Source: Pseudotabrizicola algicola | GTDB lineage: Bacteria > Pseudomonadota > Alphaproteobacteria > Rhodobacterales > Rhodobacteraceae | Length of the DNA stretch: 64,000 bases | Assembly: GCF_010915705.1 (NCBI RefSeq) | Contig: NZ_JAAIKE010000003.1 | Coordinates: 124,001 to 188,000, forward strand | Direction: 5' to 3' | Part shown: one piece after another, positions 44,431 to 52,567 of the stretch | Layout of the letters: each line of letters starts with the position of its first letter | How positions within the stretch are numbered: position 1 is the first letter of the stretch | Made by a program: the position numbers and the translations under genes | Notes under the pieces: model-generated | Database searches by the model: none | Told to the model about the DNA's origin: nothing | The model's input: only the letters and a program-made list of their open reading frames with translations

Positions 44431-46107
44431 TTAGCCAAGCGCTGCGCTTTGCCGATGCGTTCCGCCCTTTTCAGACGCGGCGGTGACCGTCACCGATGCG
44501 CCGTCGCCCTCTGATCTGACGAGCCATTCCACCTTTTTGGTCACCGCAGACCATTGTTGCCCCCAGGGCGACCAGTTGTAGCGACGCTCGTTTCGTCCGG
44601 CGAGGTGGCCCAGATCGGCCTTGCCGGGGTTCATCACCAGCGATGCGCCCTGCATCTCGATGCTGATCGTCACAGGCTTGGCGACCTTGTTCTGGATTGC
44701 CACATCCGACAGGTTGGACGGCAGATAGCCGTGGTTCGACACCACTGCCGTCACCTTGTGCAGGCCTGCGCCTAGGGCCTCGACCGTCAACTGGTCAACT
44801 TCTATCCGCGGCGCGGCGGCGGCATGGCGCAGGTTGAAGATCGTGTTGTTGTGGCAGATTTCTTCCAGCAACTTGCCGGGCGGGTTGCGATAGCTCCAGA
44901 TATACACCATCCCGCCAATCTCGACCGGGCCAAGCTGCGGGTGGTCAAAGGCTTCCCAATCCCTGAAGCCGTGATCCCCCACATTCTCAAGCACCCAGTT
45001 GAAGATCTTTTCCTGAGTGGCCGCATCTCGCGGGCCAAGGTTGTAATAGCCCACCTTGTCGACGCCCGCCGTGCGCTCCAGATCCCAGAGTTCGGTCGAA
45101 AAGCAGATGATCCCCATCTCTTCGTAAACCCAGTCCTTGAGCGATCCATGACGCGCCTTGGACTTGTCGGGCGTGAAATCTTCATAGGTCGAGATGGTGG
45201 GATATCCGGTGATGCGGGTGCCGACTGCGCCCAAGTCCTTGTAAAGTGCCAGATCGCGCGGGCTCATGTCAGCGTCCATCTTCATCATCGACGGGCGCAG
45301 GATGATGCCGCCATGCGTGTGATAGGCGCACATGCCGCAGATATTCGGATGATCAAGAATCAGCTTGCCCATCCCCATCGCCTCGGGCTCCGAGAACGGA
45401 TACTGCCCCGCCCCGTATTCCTGAGGTGACCAGTTGATCGGGAAGTTACGGTTCATGTTGCCATCGAAACCGGGCTCGATCTTCACATGCACGCCGTCAT
45501 AGTCGCGGATCAGCCCCTCGGGGTAAACGCGGTAGTACTCGCCGCCCTCCTCGCCGGGTTCGCGCTGCACCATCAGGCGGGGTTCGGTGGGGCTTTTCTT
45601 CCATTCGCCTTTGGGGTCGGGCACCCGCATGTTGACGATATAGCCATCGCCGTTGATGTCCTGCGGGATCAGACCGTCAATCCGGTCCTCTCCGGGAAGG
45701 AAGCGGCCATTGCCGCACCACGGATGATAGGGGGCCTTGAGCGCGAATTCGGCCCCGTCCGGGTTGATCCGCGGGATCACATAAAACACCTGACGGTCCA
45801 ACAGCCGCGTTGCCTCGGCATCGCTGCCGTAGTTGGTCAAAAGATACCAGATGGCATAAAGCGCCGTCGCGCTGGTCGCATGTTCTTCGGCATGGATCTG
45901 GGCATCGATGTAATAGCCCGGCTTTTCGTGCCCCGGCCCTGTGTCGGGGTTGGTCAGCTCCATCATCCATACCTCGCGCCCACGGAACGACTGCGCGATA
46001 GAGGTGAGTTTGCACAGCTTGGGATACGCCTTGGCGAGCGCATGCAGATAGCCGGTCATGGCGTCATAATCGTGGTAGGTGTCGAACGGGATGTGAACCA
46101 GTGCCAT
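44431..46107 (-). CDS. M14 family zinc carboxypeptidase
   Basis: 558 aa, AGGAGA before ATG 46107. Zinc ligands His72 and Glu75 (IHAEEH) and His263 (YHTHGG); NMNRNFP at 217-223 carries the substrate-binding Asn-Arg. No signal peptide, so it appears cytoplasmic. The C-terminal 120 residues form an extra beta-rich region (GAGLHKVTAVVSNHGYLPSN). The protein is longer than a minimal M14 domain. Probably trims an amino acid from the imported compound. Second gene of a two-gene minus-strand unit, 20 nt after the oxidoreductase. Confidence 0.9.
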   Translation of the reverse strand: MALVHIPFDTYHDYDAMTGYLHALAKAYPKLCKLTSIAQSFRGREVWMMELTNPDTGPGHEKPGYYIDAQIHAEEHATSATALYAIWYLLTNYGSDAEATRLLDRQVFYVIPRINPDGAEFALKAPYHPWCGNGRFLPGEDRIDGLIPQDINGDGYIVNMRVPDPKGEWKKSPTEPRLMVQREPGEEGGEYYRVYPEGLIRDYDGVHVKIEPGFDGNMNRNFPINWSPQEYGAGQYPFSEPEAMGMGKLILDHPNICGMCAYHTHGGIILRPSMMKMDADMSPRDLALYKDLGAVGTRITGYPTISTYEDFTPDKSKARHGSLKDWVYEEMGIICFSTELWDLERTAGVDKVGYYNLGPRDAATQEKIFNWVLENVGDHGFRDWEAFDHPQLGPVEIGGMVYIWSYRNPPGKLLEEICHNNTIFNLRHAAAAPRIEVDQLTVEALGAGLHKVTAVVSNHGYLPSNLSDVAIQNKVAKPVTISIEMQGASLVMNPGKADLGHLAGRNERRYNWSPWGQQWSAVTKKVEWLVRSEGDGASVTVTAASEKGGTHRQSAALG

Positions 46108-46127
46108 TGTCTCTCCTGTGGGCTGGG

Positions 46128-47186
46128 TCAGAGCAGCCGGTCAAGGCCGTGACGGGTGTAGAAATCGGACATCCGGATGATGCGGCCGGTCTCGCCGCTT
46201 TCGATCCCTGCAAAACACAGCGCGAGCGAACGCAAGTGGTCGCGCCCATCACAGGGGAGGGGGACTTCGCCGCGCAGCGATGCCAGAAATGCGCCCAGGA
46301 GCGCGATGCTGTCGTCGTAATAGGGGCGTGCGTCGGGCAGGGGGATGGCGGTCAGGTCGGGGTCGGCCCGGTGTGCATAGGCCAGATCCGAGTGCAATTC
46401 GCGCTGGATGATCACGCCCTCGGTGCAATCGATGCGCCACTCAAAGCCGGGGTTGTTCCAGCCGCCTGACCATGTTCCGAAGTAATTGACTTCCGCCCCG
46501 TCTTCCAGCGTCAGCAGGCAATGGACGTTGGCGTCATGAGCATACATGCTCCACGGCGGGTTCCATGTGTGGCAGGCGATGGCCGCAACCTCTCGTCCGT
46601 GACAAAAGCGGATCAGGTCCAGATGGTGTATGGTCTGCTCCAGCATCATCGGGTGGCGCATGGTAAGCGGATAGCGGTTTATGCCCGGTCTGCGCCCGTC
46701 TCGATTGCGCAGATACCGGAATTGGCCAAACCCCACTTTGCCGAGCCGTTCTCCCCTCAGCCAATCGCGCATCTCCATGCTGACAGGCAGATAGCGGAAG
46801 TTCAGCCCGACGCTGAGGGGCATGCCAGAGGCATCGGCGGCGTCGATGATGCCGACTGTATCGGCAAGGCTGGTGGACAGCGGCTTTTCGGCAAGGACGG
46901 GCAGGCCGGCATCAAACAGAAGCCTGCACTGCGCCAGATGCCCGTCTGGCGGCGTGACAAGAATGGCCGCGTCAAAGCGTTCAGCCGCAAGCGCGGGGTC
47001 AATCTCCGCGAACCAAGGCAGGCCAGGGTGCTCTGCCTCGAACATCTCGCGCGCAGCGGGGCTGGGGTCGACAACGGCGGCAATCTCCACACAGGGGCTT
47101 TCGGCCACCACCTGCGCCCACATACGCCCGCGCGTGCCGGCGCCGATCAACAGGAGGCGCGTGATCTCTTTGGAAACAGACGGCAA
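46128..47186 (-). CDS. Gfo/Idh/MocA oxidoreductase with TTG start (paralogue of 30579-31664)
   Basis: 352 aa. The start is TTG 47186, supported by GGAGAGG 5 nt upstream and by the Rossmann strand (LLLIGAGTRGRMWAQVV) beginning at residue 11; no in-frame ATG fits. The EKP motif lies in LAEKPLSTSL. VGLNFRYLPV, QTIHHLDLIRF, TWNPPWSMYAHDAN and DLAYAHRAD align closely with the 30.6-kb protein. The shared operator lies just upstream. Probably an NAD(P)-linked dehydrogenase acting on a related isomer. Confidence 0.9.
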   Translation of the reverse strand: MPSVSKEITRLLLIGAGTRGRMWAQVVAESPCVEIAAVVDPSPAAREMFEAEHPGLPWFAEIDPALAAERFDAAILVTPPDGHLAQCRLLFDAGLPVLAEKPLSTSLADTVGIIDAADASGMPLSVGLNFRYLPVSMEMRDWLRGERLGKVGFGQFRYLRNRDGRRPGINRYPLTMRHPMMLEQTIHHLDLIRFCHGREVAAIACHTWNPPWSMYAHDANVHCLLTLEDGAEVNYFGTWSGGWNNPGFEWRIDCTEGVIIQRELHSDLAYAHRADPDLTAIPLPDARPYYDDSIALLGAFLASLRGEVPLPCDGRDHLRSLALCFAGIESGETGRIIRMSDFYTRHGLDRLL

Positions 47187-47208
47187 GGCTGCCTCTCCAT
47201 TGATGTCG

Positions 47209-47226
47209 ATTGTATATTGTCGACAT
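47209..47226. promoter_or_regulatory. Operator upstream of the Gfo/M14 unit
   Basis: Read on the minus strand the site is ATGTCGACAATATACAAT, starting 23 nt upstream of the TTG start. It matches the 22368-22385 element at 16 of 18 positions. CATAAT, a possible -10, abuts it on the minus strand. Expected effect: coordinate control with the divergent DUF4438/M32 operons. Confidence 0.62.
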
Positions 47227-47410
47227 TATGACGCACATAGCCCCGCGTAAATGATTTTCTGAGGGTTGGGAAGAAATGGGGAAGGAAAGACCGGCCCGGT
47301 CAGGTCAAGCCGACCGATCCACCCAGGATCTGTTCTTGCAGCCGCGACGTGGCAGGCATCGCGCCCGTTTCTCGACACTTGATCGCGGGCATCAGTCACA
47401 CGATACAAAA

Positions 47411-47431
47411 GCCCGCCATTGGCGGGCTTTT
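47411..47431. terminator. Bidirectional intrinsic terminator
   Basis: A 7-bp perfect GC stem (GCCCGCC 47411-47417, GGCGGGC 47421-47427) with an ATT loop. On the plus strand it is followed by TTTTT, on the minus strand by TTTT. On the minus strand it lies about 30 nt after the stop of the phenol hydroxylase gene and ends that operon. The plus-strand side has no annotated gene upstream. Confidence 0.75.
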
Positions 47432-47458
47432 TCCGTTCAGGGTGGCCGGGCGGGGCGA

Positions 47459-49216
47459 TCAGCGTGCGAGGATGGACCGCATTACGCGGTCAAGATCGGC
47501 CAAGGGGTCGGCTGTCAGTTCGGTCGCGCGCCAGCAGATGTGGTGGTCGGGGCGCACCAGCAGGCAGCCGCTGTCGTTGATCTCGGCCAGCCGCGCCCAT
47601 TCGCCGCTGTGATCCACATAATCCTGACGGGGGCCGATGATATGAACCGTCAGCTCTATCCCCAAATCTGCCGCAACCTTTGCAGCAGCCTTGGCCCAAG
47701 CCTCGCCGCCCAGTCCCGTCAGAACGGTAAAGCGGCCATGACCGCAAAGGTCCAGTGTCGACACCTCCGCGCCATTGTCATGGCGATAAAGCCATGCATG
47801 GGGCAAGCGCGCTCCGGGCCATGTGGTGGGCTGATAATGCAGGTCGGCATCCATCTGGAACGCCGGTTCGATCTGCCCGTCTGTCACCACCGCGCCCGAG
47901 CGATAGCGCTGGTTCATTTCGACCCCATGTGCGTCGAATTCGTATTTCTTGAAGGCGATTGCCTTGCGGATCGCGGCCCGCTGCGCCTCGGCCTCCGGCG
48001 TGCCCTCGGTGCGGGCCTGCAGGTTCTTTTGCATCTGGGCAGGATCCACACCTTCGGCCATGCCCAATGCCTTGAAGATCGGGCCGGTTTCGGCAATCGA
48101 CTGGTTGGCGCGGGTCACGATCTGCTTGGCCACAGGCGCGCGCTCGGCATCATAACTTTCCAGCAACCGTTCGCCGGCTTGGCCCTTGAGGACCATCGCC
48201 AGTTTCCATGCCAGATTGAACGCATCCTGGATAGAGGTGTTGGAACCTAGCCCGTTTGACGGCGGATGCCGGTGAATGGCATCTCCCATGCAGAACACGC
48301 GGCCGTTCGCGGTTTTGGTTGCGTAATAGTTGTTCACTGTCCAGACATTGGCCGACAGCAATTCGATATCGAGGTCAGGATCGCCGATCAATTGCCGCGC
48401 AACTCCGGTGGCAAACTCTGGCGTCACCTCGGGTTCCGGCCCGTTGATGTCATAACCCCAGACGATCAGCCATTCGTTCCACGGACGCACCATCCGCACC
48501 AGACCCATGCCGATGCCGCCCACATCCGCGCCCGGTTGCATCACCCAGTAAAGAACACTGGGGCGGTGCGCGACGTATTTGGACAGGTCAGCGCGGAACA
48601 GGATGTTCATCGACCCGCCGACCGCCATCTTGCCTTCAAAGGTTAGCCCCGCGTGATCTGCCACAAGCGATTTGCCGCCATCTGCGCCGATGAGATACTT
48701 GGACCGGATGGTCATTTCCTTGCCCGTCAGACGGTCAAGACAGGTGGTGGTCACGCCCTCGGCATCCTGTTCATGGCGCAGATATTCGGTCGACATGCGG
48801 GCTTGGGTGCCGCGCGAGCAGGCCGTCTTGAACAGAAGCGGCTCCATGAATGTCTGCGGCAAATCGTTCATCTTGGTGGGAGATGACATCAGGTGTTCGG
48901 CGCGGCTCAAAGGGTGATTGCCCCAAGCCTTCATCCGCCCGATCTCCTCACCCGCAAGACTTTCGCAGAAAATGTTCTCGCCCATCAAATCTTGATGGGT
49001 GGCGAACATATAGGCCTCTTCCTCGACGTCGCGGCCCAGATCCCGCAGCACCTCCATCGTGCGCTGGTTGGTGATATGCGCCCGCGGGGTATTGGCCAGC
49101 CAGCGATACCGGTTCACCGCCATGTTGGCGATGCCGTAGCTGGACAGCAGGGCGGCGGTGGCAGAACCGGCAGGGCCGGTGCCGATAATCAGAACGTCGG
49201 TGGTGATGTCAGCCAT
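47459..49216 (-). CDS. FAD-dependent phenol hydroxylase (TfdB/resorcinol hydroxylase-like)
   Basis: 585 aa from ATG 49216 (GGAAGGA upstream); the longer frame to 49300 is rejected. Class A flavoprotein monooxygenase: GTGPAGSAT at 12-20 for FAD, the DG motif (LIGADGGKSLVADHAGL) and the GD motif (CMGDAIHRHPPSNGLGSNTSIQD), plus a C-terminal thioredoxin-like domain (VLTGLGGEAWAKAAAKV). Size and motifs fit 2,4-dichlorophenol 6-monooxygenase and resorcinol hydroxylases. With hydroxyquinol dioxygenase and maleylacetate reductase it probably hydroxylates resorcinol or a substituted phenol to hydroxyquinol using NAD(P)H. Confidence 0.88.
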   Translation of the reverse strand: MADITTDVLIIGTGPAGSATAALLSSYGIANMAVNRYRWLANTPRAHITNQRTMEVLRDLGRDVEEEAYMFATHQDLMGENIFCESLAGEEIGRMKAWGNHPLSRAEHLMSSPTKMNDLPQTFMEPLLFKTACSRGTQARMSTEYLRHEQDAEGVTTTCLDRLTGKEMTIRSKYLIGADGGKSLVADHAGLTFEGKMAVGGSMNILFRADLSKYVAHRPSVLYWVMQPGADVGGIGMGLVRMVRPWNEWLIVWGYDINGPEPEVTPEFATGVARQLIGDPDLDIELLSANVWTVNNYYATKTANGRVFCMGDAIHRHPPSNGLGSNTSIQDAFNLAWKLAMVLKGQAGERLLESYDAERAPVAKQIVTRANQSIAETGPIFKALGMAEGVDPAQMQKNLQARTEGTPEAEAQRAAIRKAIAFKKYEFDAHGVEMNQRYRSGAVVTDGQIEPAFQMDADLHYQPTTWPGARLPHAWLYRHDNGAEVSTLDLCGHGRFTVLTGLGGEAWAKAAAKVAADLGIELTVHIIGPRQDYVDHSGEWARLAEINDSGCLLVRPDHHICWRATELTADPLADLDRVMRSILAR

Positions 49217-49272
49217 GAAGTGTCCTTCCAGAGGTTTGGCCAAGGCGCGCTGCGCGCAGTGCGAACGGCACG

Positions 49273-50343
49273 TCAGTCGTTTGGACGGTCTCCGGCCCAA
49301 GCGGCCTGCAAAAGATGCCGGACCGCCTCGCGCGTGACGGGGCGGGGGTTCCAGTAGGGGTTGGCACTCGCCAGATCGGCGGCGCGGTCCAGATCGGATT
49401 CGGACAACCCCAGATCGCGCAGCGCCATCGGCGCGCCGTTTTGCTGTGCAAAGCGCCAGAGCCCCGCACCCGGCGCGGCCCCGAACAGATCGGCAAGGGG
49501 GGCCAGCAAGTCCGGGACGGCAGCAGCGTTGAACCCGATGGCGTGCGGCAGGATGATGGCGTGGGTTTCCGCATGCGGCAAATCAAAGCTGCCACCCAGC
49601 GTGTGGCACAGCTTGTGGTGCAGCGCCATGCCGACCTGCCCCAGAACAGTGCCGCACAGCCATGCGCCGTATAGGCTTTCGCCACGCGCGGTCAGGTCAT
49701 CCGGTTTTGCCATGATCTTCGGCAGGCTGTCGCGGAAAGCCCGCAACCCTTCAACCGCCATCAAGGACGAGATGGGGGAACGGTCGCGCGCATAGAGCCC
49801 TTCGGCCGCATGGGCCATCGCGTTGAGCGCCGAGGTGACCGTCATTGGAAGCGGGAGGGTGGCCACAAGCTCGGCGTCATACAGGATGACTTCGGGCTGG
49901 ACCTTGGGGCTGGTCAGGGTTGTTTTCACGCCCTTCTCGGTTTGTCCCAGAATCCCTGTCGCCTCTGATCCGGCATAGGTGGTCGGCACCACGATCTGCG
50001 GCAGGTCGGTGCGCAGGGCAATGGCTTTGCCCAATCCCGTGGTGGACCCCCCGCCGACCGAAATCACCACATCGGCCTGCAGCGCGCGCACAAGGTCCGT
50101 CGCCTGTTCGGACACGTCTACGGGGGTGTGCATCGCCGCGCCCGTAAAGCGCCCTACCGCCCTGCTGCCGCAATAGCCTTCGAATTCATCGGCCATGCCC
50201 GCCTGCTGCGGGGTGGTCAGGATCAAGGCGCGCTGAACGCCGAGAGTGTCCATCTCTTCGGCGACCGTTCTGCGGATGCCGGCCCCAAAACGCACGCGCA
50301 CCGAAGCGCTGCGCGCTGTGAAGTCTGGGCGGAAAAAGGACAT
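49273..50343 (-). CDS. Maleylacetate reductase (iron-type alcohol dehydrogenase family)
   Basis: 356 aa from ATG 50343, with GAGG upstream; the frame to 50457 overruns the promoter. Family marks: SVGGGSTTGLGKAIAL for NAD, PTTYAGSEAT, NAMAHAAEGLYA and HHKLCHTLGGSFDLPHAETH. Reduces maleylacetate to 3-oxoadipate, the step after hydroxyquinol ring cleavage. Operon partner of the phenol hydroxylase, 56 nt apart, divergent from lysR. Confidence 0.93.
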   Translation of the reverse strand: MSFFRPDFTARSASVRVRFGAGIRRTVAEEMDTLGVQRALILTTPQQAGMADEFEGYCGSRAVGRFTGAAMHTPVDVSEQATDLVRALQADVVISVGGGSTTGLGKAIALRTDLPQIVVPTTYAGSEATGILGQTEKGVKTTLTSPKVQPEVILYDAELVATLPLPMTVTSALNAMAHAAEGLYARDRSPISSLMAVEGLRAFRDSLPKIMAKPDDLTARGESLYGAWLCGTVLGQVGMALHHKLCHTLGGSFDLPHAETHAIILPHAIGFNAAAVPDLLAPLADLFGAAPGAGLWRFAQQNGAPMALRDLGLSESDLDRAADLASANPYWNPRPVTREAVRHLLQAAWAGDRPND

Positions 50344-50398
50344 GACGGCGGCCTCTTCTTCTTTGTTCCTGCGAAATCTAGCCTGCGAGAAGAGAAAT

Positions 50399-50423
50399 AT
50401 TGATCGGATGATACCGATGTAAT
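50399..50423. promoter_or_regulatory. LysR-type operator between maleylacetate reductase and lysR
   Basis: ATTGATCGG (50399-50407), 6-nt spacer, CCGATGTAAT (50414-50423): an interrupted palindrome 13 nt before the lysR start and 55 nt before the divergent reductase start. A near copy lies at 55969-55993. The divergent layout is classical for LysR self-regulation and activation. Confidence 0.65.
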
Positions 50424-50436
50424 ATCGCTCAATGCT

Positions 50437-51387
50437 ATGAAAATAGACAGCGAGCATCTCGAAATCCTGGCTGCCATCGTCGAGAAAGGTGGCCTGACAG
50501 AGGGTGCCGAGGCGTTGGGGAAATCACAGCCTTCCGTGTCGCGCAGCATGGCGTTGCTCGAGGATCGCATCGGCATGCCGCTGTTCGAACCGGGGCGGCG
50601 TCCGCTGCGTCCGACCGAACTGGGCGCAAGTCTTGCCCGGCTTGGCGGGCGTATCCGCAGCGCCAATCAGGAAGCCAGCCTTCTGGTCCGCCGCTTCCGG
50701 CAAGGCCTTGCAGGGCGGCTGCGGGTGGGCGGATCGCCAATCTTCATGGATGGCGTCGTGGCCAGCATGGTTGCCGAGTTCCAGACCCGCCACGCGGATG
50801 TGCAGATCGACCAGTCCTATGGCTATCTTGACAGTCTTGAAACGGGTTTGCGCAATGGCGGGCTTGATCTGGCGATCTTGCCCCTGCACCCAAGCCAGGT
50901 GCCACAGGACATGGAGTTTGCCCCCTTGCTGTCGGGCAACAATGTGATTGCCTGCCGTGCGGGCCACCCGCTGACACGTGCGCGTGCAATCACCTTGGCC
51001 GATATTGCGCCCTACGCATGGATTGCCCCCCCGCAGAACAGCCCTCTGTACCGCGACCTTCTCAGAGCGCTCAAATCCATCGGGCAAGAAGATTTTCGGG
51101 TGAATTTCTCGGGTGGGATGCTCGCGTCGATCCAGTCTGTTCTGGCGGGGTCCGATGCGCTGACGGTGCTGCCCTATTCGGTGGTGTTCATGTCACGCCG
51201 CACCATCCCGCTCGAAGCGCTGCCGCTCAAGATCGACCACCCGGACCGGCAGCTGGGGTTGCTGACAGTCGCTGATCGGCAAGGGCCGCCCGCTGTCGCG
51301 CAGTTCATCAGCTTCCTTCGGGCCGAGTGTGAACGGCTGCAAGCGCGTATGGATCATGATCAGCAGGTCACGCGCCGTCGCGGCTGA
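50437..51387 (+). CDS. LysR-family transcriptional regulator
   Basis: 316 aa. N-terminal winged HTH at about 1-62 (LTEGAEALGKSQPSVSRSMA, LFEPGRRPLRPTELG), then a LysR substrate-binding fold at about 90-300 (GRLRVGGSPIFMDGVV, LAILPLHPSQVP, DALTVLPYSVV). The only plus-strand gene in the aromatic region. Predicted to sense a pathway intermediate and control both the reductase/hydroxylase unit and the liv/dioxygenase unit through the two matching palindromes. Confidence 0.92.
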   Translation: MKIDSEHLEILAAIVEKGGLTEGAEALGKSQPSVSRSMALLEDRIGMPLFEPGRRPLRPTELGASLARLGGRIRSANQEASLLVRRFRQGLAGRLRVGGSPIFMDGVVASMVAEFQTRHADVQIDQSYGYLDSLETGLRNGGLDLAILPLHPSQVPQDMEFAPLLSGNNVIACRAGHPLTRARAITLADIAPYAWIAPPQNSPLYRDLLRALKSIGQEDFRVNFSGGMLASIQSVLAGSDALTVLPYSVVFMSRRTIPLEALPLKIDHPDRQLGLLTVADRQGPPAVAQFISFLRAECERLQARMDHDQQVTRRRG

Positions 51388-51390
51388 CCG

Positions 51391-51723
51391 CTATTTCAGG
51401 GTGATATAGGTTTCGGGGTCCAGAGACGCGATCCTGACCGCGACCTCCAGTCCGGTTGCCGCGTTCAGCCGTGTGCGCAGATCGAGCGCCATCTGCCGCA
51501 GCAGAGCGGGGGTCCGCTCTGCCCGCGGCAGCACATGAAGCTCGGCGTTGATCTGCGGCTGATCGTGAAGCCCTGCCACAGGGATAACTGCGATCTGGCA
51601 GGCGGCATGACCCACCGAAAGCGCTGTGCACAGCATCTCTCGCAGGTCCGGCAATAGCGCCTCTACCTGTGGCCCAACGGCCCCATACTGTGATTGATCG
51701 ATGTAGAGCTTCACATTTGGCAT
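51391..51723 (-). CDS. Small tautomerase-like protein (CHMI-like)
   Basis: 110 aa from ATG 51723. It begins Met-Pro, so removal of Met would expose the N-terminal proline used by tautomerase-superfamily enzymes; PNVKLYID and the late strand AVRIASLDPETYITL fit the fold of 5-carboxymethyl-2-hydroxymuconate isomerase-like proteins. It lies 7 nt after the dioxygenase stop and is therefore co-transcribed. It may tautomerise maleylacetate or the 3-hydroxymuconate ring-cleavage product. Family assignment is by eye and uncertain. Confidence 0.65.
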   Translation of the reverse strand: MPNVKLYIDQSQYGAVGPQVEALLPDLREMLCTALSVGHAACQIAVIPVAGLHDQPQINAELHVLPRAERTPALLRQMALDLRTRLNAATGLEVAVRIASLDPETYITLK

Positions 51724-51730
51724 GATGCAC

Positions 51731-52567
51731 TCAGCTGCGGACCAGAACGAAATCGAAGGGTGACCGCCAAAGGGTGTCGCCATCGGCGCAGCGCTCGTAT
51801 GGCGCGACCAGCGTGTTCTTGACCCCGAAAACGGCGTCAGATGTCAGATATTCATCGCCGCCGACAAAGGTGTGGGTGACCAGTTTCTGATAGCCGGGCG
51901 CGGTGATCAGGTAATGCATATGCGCCGGCCGATAGGGGTGGCGGCCCAGCCGCCCGAGCATCTGGCCTACCGGACCATCGTCAGGGATGGGGTAGCTGAC
52001 CGGCTTTATGCCGCGAAAGGCATATTTGCCATCGGCACCGGTAACAAACCGGCCACGGTTGTTCCATTTGGGCTGGATGTCGGGTTGCTGCACATCATAA
52101 AATCCGTCGGCATTGTCTGACCAGACATCCACCGTCGCCCCCTCGATCGGGGCACCATTGATATCAAGCACGCGGCCTTCGAACAGGCAGGACTCGCCCT
52201 TGCCATCGAGCGAGATATTGTCTCCCATCGCGCGGATCGGGGCATCTGCCACGTGGAACGGACCGAACACGGTGCTTTCGGTGGCGGGGGCGGGGCGGCG
52301 GTTGTTGATGGCATCGACCAGCATCGAAACGCCCAAGGTGTCGGACAGCAGGATGAATTCCTGCCGCTCTCCCGAGCACATCTGTCCGGTGCGGGTCAGA
52401 AATCCGATGCCATACTCCCATTCCTCTTCAGTCAGCCCCACTTCCTTTATGAAGCCATGAAGATGCTGGACCAGACTGGTCATGATCTGGGCAAGCCGCG
52501 GATCGGTCTGATCGCCCATGCGACCGTTGACGGTCTCGGCAGATGTGCTTTCGGAAAAGTAGCTCAT
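51731..52567 (-). CDS. Hydroxyquinol 1,2-dioxygenase (intradiol)
   Basis: 278 aa. N-terminal dimerisation helices (FIKEVGLTEEEWEYGIGFL), then the intradiol beta-sandwich. Fe(III) ligands are visible as Tyr157 (DGFYD), Tyr192 (SYPIP), His216 and His218 (RPAHMHY). GPFHVADAP and the overall pattern are those of hydroxyquinol rather than catechol dioxygenases. Converts 1,2,4-trihydroxybenzene to maleylacetate. It overlaps livM by 4 nt, so uptake and ring cleavage are in one operon. Confidence 0.93.
   Translation of the reverse strand: MSYFSESTSAETVNGRMGDQTDPRLAQIMTSLVQHLHGFIKEVGLTEEEWEYGIGFLTRTGQMCSGERQEFILLSDTLGVSMLVDAINNRRPAPATESTVFGPFHVADAPIRAMGDNISLDGKGESCLFEGRVLDINGAPIEGATVDVWSDNADGFYDVQQPDIQPKWNNRGRFVTGADGKYAFRGIKPVSYPIPDDGPVGQMLGRLGRHPYRPAHMHYLITAPGYQKLVTHTFVGGDEYLTSDAVFGVKNTLVAPYERCADGDTLWRSPFDFVLVRS

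Noticed and set aside
47756-47763. TGTCGACA inside the phenol hydroxylase gene
   Set aside because: Coding sequence in another pathway, without the conserved flank of the three intergenic sites.
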